Assembly: GCF_022430545.2 (NCBI RefSeq)
Contig: NZ_CP092488.2
Location: 3,720,001-3,784,000 of the forward strand
DNA length: 64,000 nucleotides
Source: Mycobacterium paraterrae
GTDB taxonomy: Bacteria > Actinomycetota > Actinomycetes > Mycobacteriales > Mycobacteriaceae
Direction of reading: 5' to 3'
How positions within the stretch are numbered: position 1 is the stretch's first letter; every line of letters starts with the position of its first letter. Under the pieces are notes generated by a model. That model was not told the origin of the DNA and ran no database searches. It saw only the letters and a program-made list of their open reading frames with translations. The translations under genes and the position numbers were made by a program. This document shows, one piece after another, positions 7,453 to 16,059 of this stretch.

Positions 7453-8933
7453 GCGACGACATCATCCGCCTGGATGCGGCGACGCTGGCGGAGAAAATCG
7501 CCGCCACGGAACTGTCGTCTACCGAGGTCACGCAGGCCTTTCTCGCCCAGATCACGGCAACCGACCAGCAATACCGGGCCTTCCTGCACGTGGCTGCCGA
7601 GACCGCGTTGGAAGCCGCGGCGGCCGCGGACAAGTCGCTGGCCGCCGGTGAGCAACCGGCGTCGGCCTTGGCCGGTGTCCCGCTGGCGCTCAAGGACGTG
7701 TTCACCAGCGTTGACATGCCCACCACATGCGGCTCGAAGATCCTCGAGGGCTGGCGCTCGCCGTACGACGCGACCGTGACCGCGCGGCTGCGCGCCGCGG
7801 GCATTCCGATCCTCGGCAAGACCAACATGGACGAGTTCGCGATGGGCTCGTCGACGGAGAACTCGGCCTACGGCCCGACCCGCAATCCGTGGAACACCGA
7901 TCGAGTCCCCGGAGGGTCGGGCGGCGGTAGCGCCGCGGCGCTCGCAGCGTTCCAGGCGCCGCTGGCGATCGGCACCGACACCGGCGGTTCGATCCGCCAG
8001 CCGGCGGCGCTGACCGCCACCGTGGGGGTCAAGCCGACCTACGGCACCGTGTCGCGCTACGGCCTGGTGGCCTGCGCGTCGTCGCTTGATCAGGGCGGCC
8101 CGTGCGCGCGCACCGTCTTGGACACCGCGCTGCTCCATCAGGTGATCGCCGGACACGATCCACGCGACTCCACGTCGATCGACGCCCCAGTGCCCGACAT
8201 CGTCGGCGCCGCAAGGGCGGGTGCCGCAGGCGATCTCAGCGGCGTGCGCGTCGGAGTGGTCAAGCAGCTGCGCGGTGAGGGATATCAACCGGGCGTGCTG
8301 GCGTCGTTCAACAAAGCCGTCGAGCAGCTGACCGCGCTCGGCGCCGACGTCTCCGAGGTCGACTGTCCCAATTTCGACCACGCGCTGCCGGCTTATTACC
8401 TGATCTTGCCCTCGGAGGTGTCGAGCAACCTGGCCCGGTTCGACGCGATGCGTTACGGGCTGCGGGTCGGCGATGACGGCACGCACAGCGCCGAGGAAGT
8501 GATGGCGCTGACCCGCGCTGCCGGTTTCGGCCCAGAAGTCAAGCGGCGCATCATGATTGGCACCTACGCATTGTCGGCGGGCTACTACGACGCGTATTAC
8601 AACCAGGCGCAGAAAGTGCGCACCCTGATCGCCCGCGATCTCGACACCGCGTATCAGTCGGTCGACGTATTGGTGTCTCCGACGACCCCGACGACCGCGT
8701 TCCCGTTGGGGGAGAAGGTCGACGATCCGCTGGCGATGTATTTGTTCGACCTGTGCACGTTGCCGCTGAACCTGGCCGGACACTGCGGAATGTCGGTGCC
8801 GTCCGGCTTGTCCGACGACGACAACCTGCCGGTCGGGCTGCAGATCATGGCGCCCGCATTGGCCGACGATCGGCTCTACCGAGTGGGGGCTGCCTACGAG
8901 GCCGCTCGGGGTGCGCTGCCAACCGCGATTTAG
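7449..8933 (+). CDS. gatA: Asp/Glu-tRNA(Asn/Gln) amidotransferase subunit GatA
   Basis: A 494-residue glutaminase-type amidase-signature protein; it releases ammonia from glutamine and channels it to GatB. The amidase signature is clear: GVPLALKDVF with the catalytic Lys, GKTNMDEFAMGSS, and the glycine-serine rich VPGGSGGGSAAA, followed by GTDTGGSIRQPA that carries the cis-Ser and nucleophilic Ser. GTG 7449 overlaps the gatC stop, so translation is coupled. pfkA follows 75 bp downstream, and gatB is displaced by pfkA and the two extra genes. Confidence 0.97.
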   Translation: MSDDIIRLDAATLAEKIAATELSSTEVTQAFLAQITATDQQYRAFLHVAAETALEAAAAADKSLAAGEQPASALAGVPLALKDVFTSVDMPTTCGSKILEGWRSPYDATVTARLRAAGIPILGKTNMDEFAMGSSTENSAYGPTRNPWNTDRVPGGSGGGSAAALAAFQAPLAIGTDTGGSIRQPAALTATVGVKPTYGTVSRYGLVACASSLDQGGPCARTVLDTALLHQVIAGHDPRDSTSIDAPVPDIVGAARAGAAGDLSGVRVGVVKQLRGEGYQPGVLASFNKAVEQLTALGADVSEVDCPNFDHALPAYYLILPSEVSSNLARFDAMRYGLRVGDDGTHSAEEVMALTRAAGFGPEVKRRIMIGTYALSAGYYDAYYNQAQKVRTLIARDLDTAYQSVDVLVSPTTPTTAFPLGEKVDDPLAMYLFDLCTLPLNLAGHCGMSVPSGLSDDDNLPVGLQIMAPALADDRLYRVGAAYEAARGALPTAI

Positions 8934-9008
8934 CCGGCGGTATCCCGCTCCAGACCGTCGCCCCACCGATGTCCTGCTCCGACGGCGTGCGGAGGGCAAG
9001 ATAAGTGC

Positions 9009-10040
9009 ATGCGGATCGGAATTCTCACCGGGGGCGGTGACTGTCCTGGACTCAACGCGGTCATTCGGGCGGTGGTACGTACGTGCGATTCCCGGTACGG
9101 CTCGTCGGTGGTCGGATTTCAGGACGGCTGGCGCGGACTGTTGGAGAACCGACGCATCCAGTTGGCCAACGACGACCGCAACGACCGTCTGCTGGCCAAG
9201 GGCGGAACGGTGCTCGGCACCGCGCGGGTCAACCCGGACAAGTTGCGGGCCGGGCTCGATCAGGTCAAGCAGACGCTCGACGACAATGGCATCGACGTGC
9301 TCATCCCGATCGGTGGTGAAGGCACGCTGACCGCCGCGCACTGGCTCTCCGAAGAGAACGTGCCGGTCGTCGGGGTCCCTAAGACTATCGACAACGACAT
9401 CGATTGCACCGACGTGACTTTCGGCCACGACACCGCACTCACGGTGGCCACCGACGCCATCGACCGGCTGCACAGCACAGCCGAGTCGCACCAGCGGGTG
9501 ATGCTGGTCGAAGTGATGGGCCGCCACGCCGGCTGGATCGCGCTCAACTCCGGACTGGCCTCGGGAGCGCACATGACGCTGATCCCCGAGCAGCCGTTCG
9601 ACATCGACGAAGTGTGTCGTCTGGTCAAGCGCCGCTTCCAGCGTGGCGACGCGCACTTCATCTGCGTGGTCGCCGAGGGAGCCAAACCTGCCGAGGGGTC
9701 GATGAAGCTCGCCCAGGGCGGCACCGACGAGTTCGGGCACGAGCGGTTCACCGGTGTCGCCGCGCAGCTGGCCGTCGAGGTGGAGAAGCGAATCAACAAA
9801 GAGGTCCGGGTAACCGTGCTCGGCCATGTCCAGCGCGGCGGCATCCCGACCGCCTACGACCGCGTGCTTGCCACCAGGTTCGGTGTCAACGCCGCCGATG
9901 CCGCACACGCCGGTGAATACGGTCAGATGGTGTCGTTGCGCGGACAGGAGATCGGCCGGGTGGCATTGGCCGACGCGGTACGACAGCTCAAGCTGGTGCC
10001 GCAGACCCGCTACGACGACGCGGCCGCCTTCTTCGGCTAG
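9009..10040 (+). CDS. pfkA: ATP/PPi-type 6-phosphofructokinase PfkA
   Basis: A 343-residue phosphofructokinase that phosphorylates fructose 6-phosphate in glycolysis. The glycine-rich nucleotide site GILTGGGDCPGLNAVIR opens the protein, followed by the substrate loop PKTIDNDIDCTD with the catalytic Asp, MGRHAGWIAL, and LGHVQRGG. The residues after GGDCPGLN and the segment GGEGT resemble the group of actinobacterial ATP-PFK/PPi-PFK enzymes in which the phosphoryl donor cannot be told by eye. Same length and place as M. tuberculosis Rv3010c, between gatA and gatB. Confidence 0.95.
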   Translation: MRIGILTGGGDCPGLNAVIRAVVRTCDSRYGSSVVGFQDGWRGLLENRRIQLANDDRNDRLLAKGGTVLGTARVNPDKLRAGLDQVKQTLDDNGIDVLIPIGGEGTLTAAHWLSEENVPVVGVPKTIDNDIDCTDVTFGHDTALTVATDAIDRLHSTAESHQRVMLVEVMGRHAGWIALNSGLASGAHMTLIPEQPFDIDEVCRLVKRRFQRGDAHFICVVAEGAKPAEGSMKLAQGGTDEFGHERFTGVAAQLAVEVEKRINKEVRVTVLGHVQRGGIPTAYDRVLATRFGVNAADAAHAGEYGQMVSLRGQEIGRVALADAVRQLKLVPQTRYDDAAAFFG

Positions 10041-10091
10041 ACGGCGCTCGCCCACGGCTGTTATTTCAGTGACCGAGTGCCGGAACACAGT

Positions 10092-10117
10092 CGTTACGTA
10101 ACGGCTAGCTGTAACGT
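10092..10117 (+). promoter_or_regulatory. 12-bp palindrome plus leaderless -10 of the zinc-finger/ANTAR operon
   Basis: CGTTACGTAACG (10092-10103) is a perfect palindrome. It is followed by TAACGT (10112-10117), a TANNNT -10 box 7 nt before GTG 10125; the core TAACG is repeated in both. The palindrome sits between the expected -35 and -10 positions, a classic operator location. Confidence 0.5.
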
Positions 10118-10124
10118 ATCGTCC

Positions 10125-10478
10125 GTGACCGAACTCTTGTCGTGCGGGGGATGTGGAATCGGGTTCCGTGGTCGGTCGGACGCGATCTACTGCTCGTCGG
10201 CGTGTCGGCAAAAAGCGCACCGAGGCCGTACGGCCCGTCGTATCGCAGCGCTGGCCGATCCACGATCACCGCGCATACGTCCGCAGCCGCGGGTAAGCAA
10301 ACCCGACGTTGCCGTGACCATCGAGCGAGCACGGCGCGAGCAGAGCCGCTCCCGCGAATTGTGCCGCGACGCTGCTGACACCCTGCGGCAGACCATCGCA
10401 TCGCAGCGGGCCTCCGCGCTGGACCGCCAGTCCCGTGTCAAGGCAGTCGAGCCTTCGAGCGGCGAGGGCCGGTCGTAA
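10125..10478 (+). CDS. Small zinc-ribbon protein, unknown function
   Basis: A 117-residue basic protein. The first part carries a Cys4-type zinc-binding pattern: CGGCGIGF near residues 7-14 and YCSSACRQKAHR near residues 32-43, a knuckle arrangement seen in small actinobacterial DNA- or RNA-associated proteins. The remainder is a charged, probably helical or disordered segment rich in Arg (RARREQSRSRELCRDA). Start GTG 10125 was chosen from the -10 box 7 nt upstream. The stop TAA shares one base with the ATG of the PAS-ANTAR gene, so they are coupled. I do not recognise a named family. It is not in the M. tuberculosis pfkA-gatB gap as far as I recall. Confidence 0.7.
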   Translation: MTELLSCGGCGIGFRGRSDAIYCSSACRQKAHRGRTARRIAALADPRSPRIRPQPRVSKPDVAVTIERARREQSRSRELCRDAADTLRQTIASQRASALDRQSRVKAVEPSSGEGRS

Positions 10479-11173
10479 TGGCCCCGGAACTCGACGGCCG
10501 CGAGGTCGAGGTCGGCCAGGCATTCGCGGGTGCGCCACAGCGGGTCGGGTGGTTCCGCTTCTACTTCGACGACGAGCGCTGGGAGTGGTCGGAGCAGGTG
10601 CAGAGGATGCATGGCTACGAGCCCGGCGAGGTGACTCCGACGACGGAGTTGGTGTTGCGGCACAAACATCCCGACGACCGCCGCGCGGTCGCCAAGACCA
10701 TCGATTCCATGCGGCACAGCCGCTGCGCGTTCAGCACCCGCCACCGCATCGTAGACACCAAGGGTGTCACCCATCAGATGGTAGTGGTCGGTGATCAGCT
10801 GACCGACGATCAGGACACGGTGGTCGGCACCCACGGCTATTACGTGGACATCACGCCGAGCGCCGACAAGGCGCGCGAAGATCTGATCACCGAACGGGTA
10901 GCCGAGATCACCGAACATCGTGCGGTGATCGAGCAGGCCAAAGGCATGCTGATGCTCGTCTACGGCCTCGACGAGGATGCGGCCTTCGACCTGCTGAGAT
11001 GGCGCTCGCAGTCGAGCAACGTCAAGCTGCGGCGACTCGCCGAGCAGATCGTCGTCAACTTCCGCGACGTCCGCGACGACGCGATCGCGTCTCGGACCGT
11101 CTTCGACCATGCGCTGCTGACCGGCGGCGACGGTGTCAGCGGCGATCGCGCGACCAATCCGGCGGCCAATTAG
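10478..11173 (+). CDS. PAS-ANTAR sensor / RNA-binding antiterminator
   Basis: A 231-residue signalling protein. Residues about 20-130 form a PAS_3-type sensor (GWFRFYFDDERWEWSEQV, then HGYEPGEV and a HPDDR motif). The C-terminal part is an ANTAR domain (ITEHRAVIEQAKGMLMLVYG, then AFDLLRWRSQ), the three-helix RNA-binding module that prevents termination at dual-hexaloop hairpins. ATG 10478 overlaps the zinc-finger stop. The pair sits between pfkA and gatB but its -10 box and palindrome suggest separate regulation. Signal and RNA targets are unknown. Many mycobacteria have several PAS-ANTAR paralogues. Confidence 0.85.
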   Translation: MAPELDGREVEVGQAFAGAPQRVGWFRFYFDDERWEWSEQVQRMHGYEPGEVTPTTELVLRHKHPDDRRAVAKTIDSMRHSRCAFSTRHRIVDTKGVTHQMVVVGDQLTDDQDTVVGTHGYYVDITPSADKAREDLITERVAEITEHRAVIEQAKGMLMLVYGLDEDAAFDLLRWRSQSSNVKLRRLAEQIVVNFRDVRDDAIASRTVFDHALLTGGDGVSGDRATNPAAN

Positions 11174-11176
11174 GAT
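11171..11176 (+). promoter_or_regulatory. -10 box TAGGAT of gatB, leaderless type
   Basis: TAGGAT overlaps the stop codon TAG of the PAS-ANTAR gene and ends 7 nt before ATG 11184. gatB therefore probably has its own promoter. Confidence 0.5.
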
Positions 11177-11183
11177 CGTTGCC

Positions 11184-12695
11184 ATGACTTCAGCGGCCAT
11201 GGCGAGTGCGGAGCTGCTCGACTACGAGGACGTGATCGCGCGCTACGACCCGGTCATGGGCATGGAAGTGCACGTCGAACTGTCCACCGCGACCAAGATG
11301 TTCTGCGGCTGCGCCAACGAGTTCGGCGCCGAGCCGAACACGCACGTGTGCCCGGTGTGTCTCGGGCTCCCCGGATCACTGCCGGTGCTCAACGAGGCCG
11401 CCGTCGAGTCGGCCATCAGGATCGGGTTGGCGCTCAACTGCGACATCGCCCCCTGGGGCCGGTTCGCCCGGAAGAACTATTTCTACCCGGACCAGCCGAA
11501 GAACTACCAGATCTCGCAATACGACGAGCCGATCGCGGTCAACGGTTATCTCGACGTTCCGCTCGATGACGGCAGCATCTGGCGGATCGACATCGAACGT
11601 GCGCACATGGAAGAGGACACCGGCAAGCTCACGCACCTGGGCAGCGACACCGGACGTATCGCCGGTGCGACGACGTCACTGGCCGACTACAACCGGGCCG
11701 GAGTCCCGCTGATCGAAATCGTCACCAAGCCGATCGAGGGGACCGGTGAACGGGCCCCTGAGATCGCCCGTGCCTACGTCACCGCACTGCGAGACCTGTT
11801 GCGCGCGTTGGACGTTTCCGATGTCCGAATGGACCAGGGCTCGATGCGATGCGATTCCAATGTGTCGCTGAGACCGATCGGGACCACCGAGTTCGGCACC
11901 CGCAGCGAGACCAAGAACGTCAACTCGCTCAAAAGCGTCGAGGTCGCGGTCCGCTACGAGATGCGGCGCCAAGCCGCCGTCCTGGAGTCGGGCGGCCGAG
12001 TCGTCCAAGAGACCAGGCACTTTCACGAGGACGGCTTCACCAGTGCGGGCCGCACCAAGGAGACCGCGGAGGACTACCGATATTTTCCCGAGCCTGATTT
12101 AGAGCCGGTCGCGCCCAGTAGCCAGCTCGTCGACCGGCTGCGCCAGACCATTCCCGAACTGCCGTGGTTACGCCGCAAGCGGATCCAGCAGGATTGGGGC
12201 ATCTCCGACGAGGTCATGCGCGACCTGGTGAACGCCGGCGCTGTCGAGCTCGTCATCGCGACGGTCGAGCAGGGTGCGTCGAGCGAGTCCGCGCGTGCGT
12301 GGTGGGGCAACTTCCTGGTGCAGAAGGCCAACGAGGCCGGCGTGGAGCTCGACGAATTGCCGATCAGCCCAGCCCAAGTCGCGGCGGTGGTGGCGCTCGT
12401 GGACGAGGGCAAGCTCAGCAACAAGCTGGCTCGTCAGGTCATCGAGGGGGTGCTCGCCGGCGAGGGCGAGCCCGAGCAGGTGATGACGGCGCGGGGGTTG
12501 GCCGTGGTGCGCGACGACTCGCTGATCCAGGCGGCGGTCGACGAAGCGCTGGCCGCCAATCCCGATGTGGCCGAGAAGATTCGCGGTGGCAAGGTGCAGG
12601 CGGCCGGTGCGATCGTCGGCGCCGTGATGAAAGCCACCAAGGGTCAGGCCGACGCCGCGCGGGTGCGCGAATTGGTGCTTGCCGCCTGCAGCTAG
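11184..12695 (+). CDS. gatB: Asp/Glu-tRNA(Asn/Gln) amidotransferase subunit GatB
   Basis: A 503-residue subunit that binds the mischarged tRNA and activates the glutamyl or aspartyl carboxylate with ATP. Family motifs seen: GMEVHVELST, CGCANEFG, VCPVCLGLPGSLPV, FYPDQPKNYQISQYD, RAHMEEDTGK, YNRAGVPLIEIVT, and the C-terminal YqeY-like tail (GKVQAAGAIVGAVMKATKGQ). ATG 11184 is selected from the -10 box and family start. It shares CTAG with the stop of the convergent exported-protein gene: the two stop codons overlap. Confidence 0.97.
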   Translation: MTSAAMASAELLDYEDVIARYDPVMGMEVHVELSTATKMFCGCANEFGAEPNTHVCPVCLGLPGSLPVLNEAAVESAIRIGLALNCDIAPWGRFARKNYFYPDQPKNYQISQYDEPIAVNGYLDVPLDDGSIWRIDIERAHMEEDTGKLTHLGSDTGRIAGATTSLADYNRAGVPLIEIVTKPIEGTGERAPEIARAYVTALRDLLRALDVSDVRMDQGSMRCDSNVSLRPIGTTEFGTRSETKNVNSLKSVEVAVRYEMRRQAAVLESGGRVVQETRHFHEDGFTSAGRTKETAEDYRYFPEPDLEPVAPSSQLVDRLRQTIPELPWLRRKRIQQDWGISDEVMRDLVNAGAVELVIATVEQGASSESARAWWGNFLVQKANEAGVELDELPISPAQVAAVVALVDEGKLSNKLARQVIEGVLAGEGEPEQVMTARGLAVVRDDSLIQAAVDEALAANPDVAEKIRGGKVQAAGAIVGAVMKATKGQADAARVRELVLAACS

Positions 12696-13759
12696 TTGAA
12701 CGTCCCGGTGAGCTCGCTGAATAGAGCGGCCAGCGGCTGACCGACGCCGTCCCAGTTGATCGCCTCCGCGATCGCCTGGTCTTGCAGGAACAGTGACGCG
12801 AGCGGTCCGACTTCAGTCGACGGGACGCTGAGCGACACGCACAGCAGATCGCAGTCACCGATCGATTGGGTGAAGCCGATCCCGTCGATCAGCGAGCCGG
12901 CCGGGCTGAGCAGCCCGCCGAGATCGAGCTGGATGGCGTTGACGTCCAGTCCCGAGGGCGCGGTCGCTCCGAAATCCTCCAGGAGGGTCCCGAGACCGAT
13001 TTGGCCGTAGCCGTTGAGGAACGCGTTGCTGAAGTTCGCCGGCACGTCGAGCAGTTCGTTGAGCGCGGTCGTGTAGTCGGGAGCTGCGCCGCTGAGCGCG
13101 GCACTGATGGTTGTGATGTCGTCGTGTAGCTGCACGAGTGGGCCGACGGTGGTCCCGAAGCTGCCCCACAGGATGCCGCTCAGCGGCGATCCCGAGAACT
13201 CGAGATACGGCTTGATCGCATCGGCGGTGTCGCTGCCGACGAGAAGCGACAACACATCAATGTTTCCGCTGAGACAGAGCGGGCAGAACCCGATCGAGTA
13301 GGGGAGTCCGTTGGTCAGGATTCCGATCAGGTCGTCTTTGCCCGGGAGTGATATCGGGATGTTTCCCAACAGCGTTTCGATGGTGAGGTTGCTGGGGGTT
13401 GGCGCGACCGAGGAGTAGATGTAGGGCTCGGGATTCGACGGGAGGAACACCGAGGTTGCTGCCGTGTACGCCAGGCCCAGGTCGGTATCGAAATTGCGGG
13501 TGCCCTCGAGGTAGGCCGGGACGTTCGCGGCAAACTGCTGGAGATCGGCGAATGCGGCGGGGGAGAAGTGGTCGTAGATGTCGGTCGAGTTGGCCAGTGC
13601 GGTCTGCAGCACCTGGTCCCAGGGGACGTCTCCCGAGACGAGTCGCACGGCGCGGGTTTGCACACCGGGTTGGTCGGGAGCCGAGGCGCCCAGCGCACCG
13701 GCGGCAACCAGTGCGACCGCAAATCCTGCGGTGGTCCAAGGGCTAGCGGTGATGTCCAT
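12692..13759 (-). CDS. Exported mycobacterial protein, GjpA-like/PE-PPE-related type
   Basis: A 355-residue secreted or cell-envelope protein. It opens with a hydrophobic signal segment (TTAGFAVALVAAGALGASA) and the PxxPxxQTRAVRL spacer often seen at the mature start of mycobacterial envelope proteins that include the porin-like GjpA group. The rest is low in charge and rich in Gly, Leu, Ser and Thr, with repeated GLLSPAG- and LLGNIPIS-like segments, and two cysteine pairs (FCPLCLSG, DCDLLC). Assignment to GjpA is by general likeness only. Its stop overlaps that of gatB. It marks the left edge of the accessory region. Confidence 0.55.
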   Translation of the reverse strand: MDITASPWTTAGFAVALVAAGALGASAPDQPGVQTRAVRLVSGDVPWDQVLQTALANSTDIYDHFSPAAFADLQQFAANVPAYLEGTRNFDTDLGLAYTAATSVFLPSNPEPYIYSSVAPTPSNLTIETLLGNIPISLPGKDDLIGILTNGLPYSIGFCPLCLSGNIDVLSLLVGSDTADAIKPYLEFSGSPLSGILWGSFGTTVGPLVQLHDDITTISAALSGAAPDYTTALNELLDVPANFSNAFLNGYGQIGLGTLLEDFGATAPSGLDVNAIQLDLGGLLSPAGSLIDGIGFTQSIGDCDLLCVSLSVPSTEVGPLASLFLQDQAIAEAINWDGVGQPLAALFSELTGTFN

Positions 13760-14005
13760 GGCGTCTCCTACGCGCGTCGGCCCCCCACAGGCAGCTAGAT
13801 GTTAGCTGAGATTGAGCTGAGCGTGGAGCATTGGTCGGGTGAGAACCGACCCACGGTGGAAAAGCATGACGCTCTCAGAAAAAGAGAATCGCATTGACAT
13901 ACACTGTTGCAGCAATCGCACTACCTATCGGCAGTGTCCACATCGCAGGATGGTCTGGAATGCAATTGACGACGGTGATCGAGTGTCTTCACGCCCGGGT
14001 CGGCA
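13760..14005. other. Intergenic region before the acyl-CoA mutase genes
   Basis: 246 bp between the divergent exported-protein and mutase genes. It is less G+C-rich than its surroundings (for example around 13860-13920). I see no cobalamin riboswitch core (no B12-box-like sequence) and no convincing -35/-10 pair for the mutase. Confidence 0.4.
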
Positions 14006-15580
14006 ATGAGTGACGTGGTGCAGACTCCGTCTGGCATTCCGTTGGAGTCCGTCTACGGGCCGAGCGATCGCGCGCCCGAGCCGGCGCCCTGACAGTTCCC
14101 GTTCACGCGCGGCAACTTCGCGTCCGGCTACCGCGGCAAAACCTGGACCTTTCGTCAGTATTCGGGATTCGGCACCGCCGAAGAATCCAACAAGCGTTAT
14201 CACTACCTGCTGAACCAGGGCAGCACCGGACTGTCCGTCGCACTGGACCTGCCGACGCAATGCGGCTATGACTCAGACGACCCGGAGTACGGCGAAGAGG
14301 TTGGCCGCGTCGGTGTCGCTGTCGACACGCTCGCCGATGCCGAATTGCTGTTCGACGGCATACCGCTGGACAAGATCAGCACCAGCTTCACCATCAACGG
14401 CACCGCGGCAATCCTGCTGGCGTTCTACGTCGCCGCCGCGGAAAAGACCGGCGTGCCCCGCGAAAAGCTCACCGGCACGATCCAAAACGACATTCTCAAG
14501 GAGTATGCGTCGCGGGGCACGTGGATCTGGCCGCCGGAGCCGTCACTGCGGCTCATCGCGGACACGATCGAGTTCTGCGCCGCCGAAGTGCCGAGGTTCA
14601 ATGCGATCTCCGTCGCGGGTGCTCACTTCCGCGACGCGGGCGCCAATGCCGTCCAAGAGATGGCCTTCACCTTGGCCGACGGGGTCACCTATTGCGACAC
14701 CGTCGTCGAACGCGGTCGCATGACCATCGACAAGTTCGCACCGCAGATCTCGTTCTTCTTCTACACCCACGGCGACTTCTTCGAGGAGATCGCGAAATAC
14801 CGCGCGGGCCGGCGCCGCTGGGCGACCATCGTGCGGGAACGCTATGGCGCCACGACGGACAAAGCATCGATGTTCCGCTTCGGCTGCGTCGCGGGGGGCG
14901 CGTCGCTCTATGCGCCGCAGGCGCGGAACAACGTGGTCCGAGTTGCCTACGAGTCACTGGCCGCGGTGCTCGGCGGCGTCCAATCGATGTTCACTGCCGC
15001 GTGGGACGAGCCGTTCGCTCTTCCGAGCGAAGAGTCCGCGACGCTGGCGCTGCGCACTCAGCAGATCCTTGCCTACGAGACCGGGGTGACCAAGGTCGCC
15101 GACCCGCTCGGTGGGTCGTATTTCGTCGAGGCACTGACCGACGCCACCGAGGCCAAGATCATCGAGATCATGGACGACCTCGAAAAGCACGGCGGCATGG
15201 TGCGCGCCATCGAAGACGGTTACCTGCAGGGGTTGATCGCCGACGAGGCGTTCAAGATCCACCAGGAGGTCGAGTCGGGCGAGCGCCCCGTGGTCGGCGT
15301 CAACAAATTCGTCACCGACGAGCCCTCACCCGACATCGATACCTACGAGCTCAACGCCGAGGGTCGCGACCTCCAGCTGAAGCGTTTGGCGAAAGTCAAA
15401 GCCGAGCGTGACTCGGTCGCGGTCAAGGAGACGCTGGCCGCGCTGTCGCGGGCAGCCGAGGGCACCGAGAATCTGATGCCCCGTCTCATCGATTGCGCCA
15501 ATGCCTACTGCTCTGTCGGAGAGCTGGTCACCGCGCTCAAAGCCGTGTGGGGCGAATTCCAGCAACCGGTGGTGTTCTGA
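14006..15580 (+). pseudogene. B12-dependent acyl-CoA mutase large subunit, interrupted by TGA
   Basis: From ATG 14006 to TGA 15578-15580 the frame encodes a complete 524-residue catalytic subunit of the methylmalonyl-CoA mutase superfamily, except for a TGA at 14090-14092. It falls where the family has Gly in PGxxPFTRG (here PAP-stop-QFPFTRG), so GGA to TGA is the simplest cause. Downstream motifs are intact: RQYSGFGTAEESN, LSVALDLPTQ, NGTAAILLAFYVAAAE, GSYFVEALT. Against P. shermanii MutB, Tyr52 matches Tyr89 and Arg170 matches Arg207 (both bind the methylmalonyl-CoA carboxylate); His207 matches His244, but Ala206 replaces Tyr243. So it is not an isobutyryl- or 2-hydroxyisobutyryl-CoA mutase (they have Phe/Ile and Gln). 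The B12-binding domain is a separate gene 46 bp downstream. Could be a true pseudogene, readthrough or a sequencing error. Confidence 0.85.
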
Positions 15581-15626
15581 AAGTGCTTGCGCCGCTCTGC
15601 GTTTGCGCGAAAAAGGAAGGGTAACG

Positions 15627-16028
15627 ATGGGGGCACGCGTCCTGGTGGCGAAACCCGGTCTGGACGGACACGACCGTGGTGCGAAGATCGTTGCGCGCAC
15701 GCTGCGTGACGCCGGGTTCGAGGTCATCTACACCGGAATCCGTCAGCGAATCGAGGACATCGTTTCGATCGCACTGCAAGAGGACGTCAAGCTGGTCGGG
15801 CTTTCCATCCTGTCGGGGGCGCACGTGGCCCTGACCACCCGCACGATCAACGCGTTGCGGGCCGCGGACGCCGGCGACATCGCTGTGGTCGTCGGTGGCA
15901 CCATCCCGCAGGCCGACGTGCAGAAATTGCTGGATGCCGGTGCGGCAGCGGTGTTTCCGACCGGGACGTCGCTGGAGACGCTCGTCCGCGACGTCAAGGC
16001 ATTGACCGAAGACGGGGACGAGGCCTGA
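15627..16028 (+). CDS. Acyl-CoA mutase small (B12-binding) subunit
   Basis: A 133-residue stand-alone cobalamin-binding domain. The base-off/His-on signature DxHxxG is present as GLDGHDRGAKI near residues 12-22, followed by LSILSGAH and VVVGGTIP, which line the nucleotide tail pocket. Such separate subunits are typical of isobutyryl-, 2-hydroxyisobutyryl- and related mutases (IcmB/HcmB type), whereas classical MutB carries the domain in the same chain. Start ATG 15627 follows the SD-like AAGGAAGGG. It should pair with the interrupted large subunit directly upstream. Confidence 0.9.
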   Translation: MGARVLVAKPGLDGHDRGAKIVARTLRDAGFEVIYTGIRQRIEDIVSIALQEDVKLVGLSILSGAHVALTTRTINALRAADAGDIAVVVGGTIPQADVQKLLDAGAAAVFPTGTSLETLVRDVKALTEDGDEA

Positions 16029-16059
16029 TGCGGCTCGGTGCGCCACCTCGGGTCCTGAT

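Noticed and set aside
7233..10220. 995-codon open frame on the minus strand
   Set aside because: It is antisense to gatC, gatA and pfkA, all with clear motifs. Long antisense frames are common in high-G+C genes.
13760..14005. Cobalamin riboswitch before the mutase
   Set aside because: No B12 box or conserved core sequence was seen in the 246 bp.
14090..14092. TGA read as selenocysteine
   Set aside because: The family has a Gly in a structural loop here, not Cys, and no selenocysteine-insertion hairpin is apparent.
14345..15580. Mutase fragment taken as a complete 411-codon gene from TTG 14345
   Set aside because: It would lack the N-terminal catalytic segment (RQYSGFGT) and the family start; the full gene with TGA at 14090 explains the data better.
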